The notes under the pieces are model-generated. The model was given only the letters and a program-made list of their open reading frames with translations, did not search any database and was not told the DNA's origin. Shown here piece by piece: positions 62,835 through 64,000 of a DNA stretch of 64,000 nt (position 1 is its first letter; each line of letters starts with the position of its first letter). The position numbers and the translations under genes were made by a program. This DNA is from Rosenbergiella australiborealis (lineage in GTDB: Bacteria > Pseudomonadota > Gammaproteobacteria > Enterobacterales > Enterobacteriaceae), in the NCBI RefSeq assembly GCF_018494035.1, contig NZ_JABBFO010000012.1, positions 1-64,000 of the forward strand. Reading direction: 5' to 3'.

Positions 62835-64000
62835 TTATGCATGTTTTTCTCTCGATAAAATATCGAGGACAACGCCAATAAGTGTCGTCACAACGGCAAC
62901 AATCATCCCCCCGCTAACCAACCACTGAGCCATAGGGAGATCAGGGAGGTGTAACAGGTACGTAAACAGCATGATGAGCAGTCCCGCTATCGCGAGTAGA
63001 GTGCCGACAAAAAAGCCTTTTGTCGTGAGGGAATAATAGAGCGGATAGCGAGATCGTGGAATAAAGTCAGCGCTGTCATCAACATGTTGTAGTGACGATT
63101 TTGCAGCACGTAACAAAAGTAATCCCGGCAAAGAGGCTAAAATGGTGAAGGCATAAAACCCTGACCAATGCCACATCTCAACTAACCATCCAGCTACCGG
63201 ACCGACATAGACACGCCCCATTGCACTGAGTGCAGAGAGTAGTGCAAATTGTGTGGCAGAATAGCGTCGATGACACAATGACATTAAGAGCGCAACGGCC
63301 GCCGCTGTTCCCATTCCCCCACATAAGTTCTCAATAAATACAGCTGAACCCATAGACCATAAGTGGCTAGGCATTACCGTTAATAGCCAGTATGCAAGGT
63401 TACTGACGGCTTGCGCGATACCAAACACCATTAATGCGCGATAGAGGCTCCACTTTCTCATTAATGCCCCACCGTAAAGAGCGCCGATGATTGTGGCAAT
63501 TAACCCCAGTGATTTATTAACCAGTCCCACATCGGCGGCACTAAAGCCAAGGCCTCTTATCAAGAATGAAGTACTCAACGCCCCGGCGAATGCATCGCCT
63601 AACTTATAAAAGATAATTAAGGTAATCATTAACCATGTATTGTTACGGTTAAAAAAGTCTTTTAAAGGATCTCGTATCGCTTGATGAAGAGAAAGTGGAG
63701 GGGTAACAGGTTGTACTGGCTCTTTGGCAAGTAAGGTGCCCAGAAGCCCGAGACACATTAGCCCTGCCATTAAGTAATAGGTGTTATGCCAGCCAAGGTA
63801 ACGATCAGCGAGCCACAGAGCAACACCGCCTGAAACAAGCATGGCAATGCGATAGCCTAATACGGTGAGTGCAGCCCCCTTCCCACGCTCTTCAGCAGAC
63901 AAAACATCCGTTTTCCATGCATCAAACACAATATCTTGTGAAGCAGAACAGAAAGCGATCGCGACGGCGAGTAAAGCTAATGCGAATAGCCCAGTCGTTG
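62835..64000 (-). CDS. ampG: Muropeptide transporter AmpG (partial, N terminus beyond window)
   Basis: MFS permease importing anhydromuropeptides from the periplasm for cell-wall recycling, which also controls ampC induction. About 388 C-terminal residues are visible and the frame stays open to the window end (ALAVAIAFCSASQDIVFDAW); the full protein is near 490. Family motifs are KTDVLSAEERGKGAALTVLGYRI, YKLGDAFAGALSTSFLIRGLG, ENLCGGMGTAAAVALLMSLCHRRYSATQFALL in several runs and SAMGRVYVGPVAGWLVE. Same position next to cyoA as in E. coli. Confidence 0.96.
   Translation of the reverse strand, partial: TTGLFALALLAVAIAFCSASQDIVFDAWKTDVLSAEERGKGAALTVLGYRIAMLVSGGVALWLADRYLGWHNTYYLMAGLMCLGLLGTLLAKEPVQPVTPPLSLHQAIRDPLKDFFNRNNTWLMITLIIFYKLGDAFAGALSTSFLIRGLGFSAADVGLVNKSLGLIATIIGALYGGALMRKWSLYRALMVFGIAQAVSNLAYWLLTVMPSHLWSMGSAVFIENLCGGMGTAAAVALLMSLCHRRYSATQFALLSALSAMGRVYVGPVAGWLVEMWHWSGFYAFTILASLPGLLLLRAAKSSLQHVDDSADFIPRSRYPLYYSLTTKGFFVGTLLAIAGLLIMLFTYLLHLPDLPMAQWLVSGGMIVAVVTTLIGVVLDILSREKHA

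Overview
The window is chromosomal DNA of a gammaproteobacterium of the order Enterobacterales. Nearly every core gene matches its Escherichia coli counterpart closely, and long runs keep E. coli order. The moderately AT-rich sequence and the PQQ glucose dehydrogenase suggest an Erwiniaceae-like or other environmental, plant- or insect-associated lineage rather than E. coli itself. The genus is inference and was not resolved.

Layout. (1) 1-2590: the end of a tRNA-Arg(ACG), gshA, the sRNA gene micA (antisense strand, with a sigma-E-type promoter) and luxS. (2) 2600-19200: an accessory block. It holds an FHS-family sugar permease, a YciT-like DeoR regulator and the dioxygenase-like YbiU; an operon of MFS exporter, small monooxygenase and IclR regulator; gcd; a DUF2171 protein; a GH15 enzyme; and a three-gene RpiR regulator / PTS EIIBC / family-1 glycosidase operon. 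(3) 19205-24956: yfjD(corB)-ypjD, divergent from ffh-rpsP-rimM-trmD-rplS, with the last four genes in the classical trmD operon. (4) 24957-29100: a junction with prophage debris, then adhP, osmC and a cluster of small, mostly secreted or lipidated proteins. (5) 29101-64000: psiF, proC, yaiI, a DUF2076 gene, aroL, ppnP, rdgC, sbcDC, phoBR, a MetE-like methyltransferase, brnQ, proY, kbp, nrdR-ribD-ribH-nusB-thiL, dxs-ispA-xseB, thiI, yajL, panE, yajQ, yajR, cyoABCDE and a truncated ampG. This follows the E. coli 8.5-10 min region but lacks several usual members: phoA, aroM, mak, araJ, malZ, queA-tgt-yajC-secDF and pgpA.

How the genes work together. Core modules cover the ribosome and signal recognition particle (trmD operon, ffh), riboflavin (ribD, ribH), thiamine and isoprenoids (thiL, thiI, dxs, ispA), phosphate sensing (phoBR, with a Pho box), DNA repair (sbcCD, rdgC) and aerobic respiration (cyo operon, with gcd also feeding electrons to quinone). 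Regulatory DNA gives extra links. A double MetJ box precedes the MetE-like gene, a perfect FNR site precedes adhP, a CRP-like site lies upstream of ybiU, and sigma-S-like -10 elements precede osmC and the DUF2171 gene.

No CRISPR array, insertion sequence or recognisable defence system was seen. The most interesting points are a PTS-linked family-1 glycosidase whose acid/base Glu is Gln, as in plant myrosinases; a YajL/DJ-1 homologue whose nucleophile Cys is Ser; an enlarged, glutamine-rich SbcC; and the cluster of tiny envelope proteins next to the phage scar.
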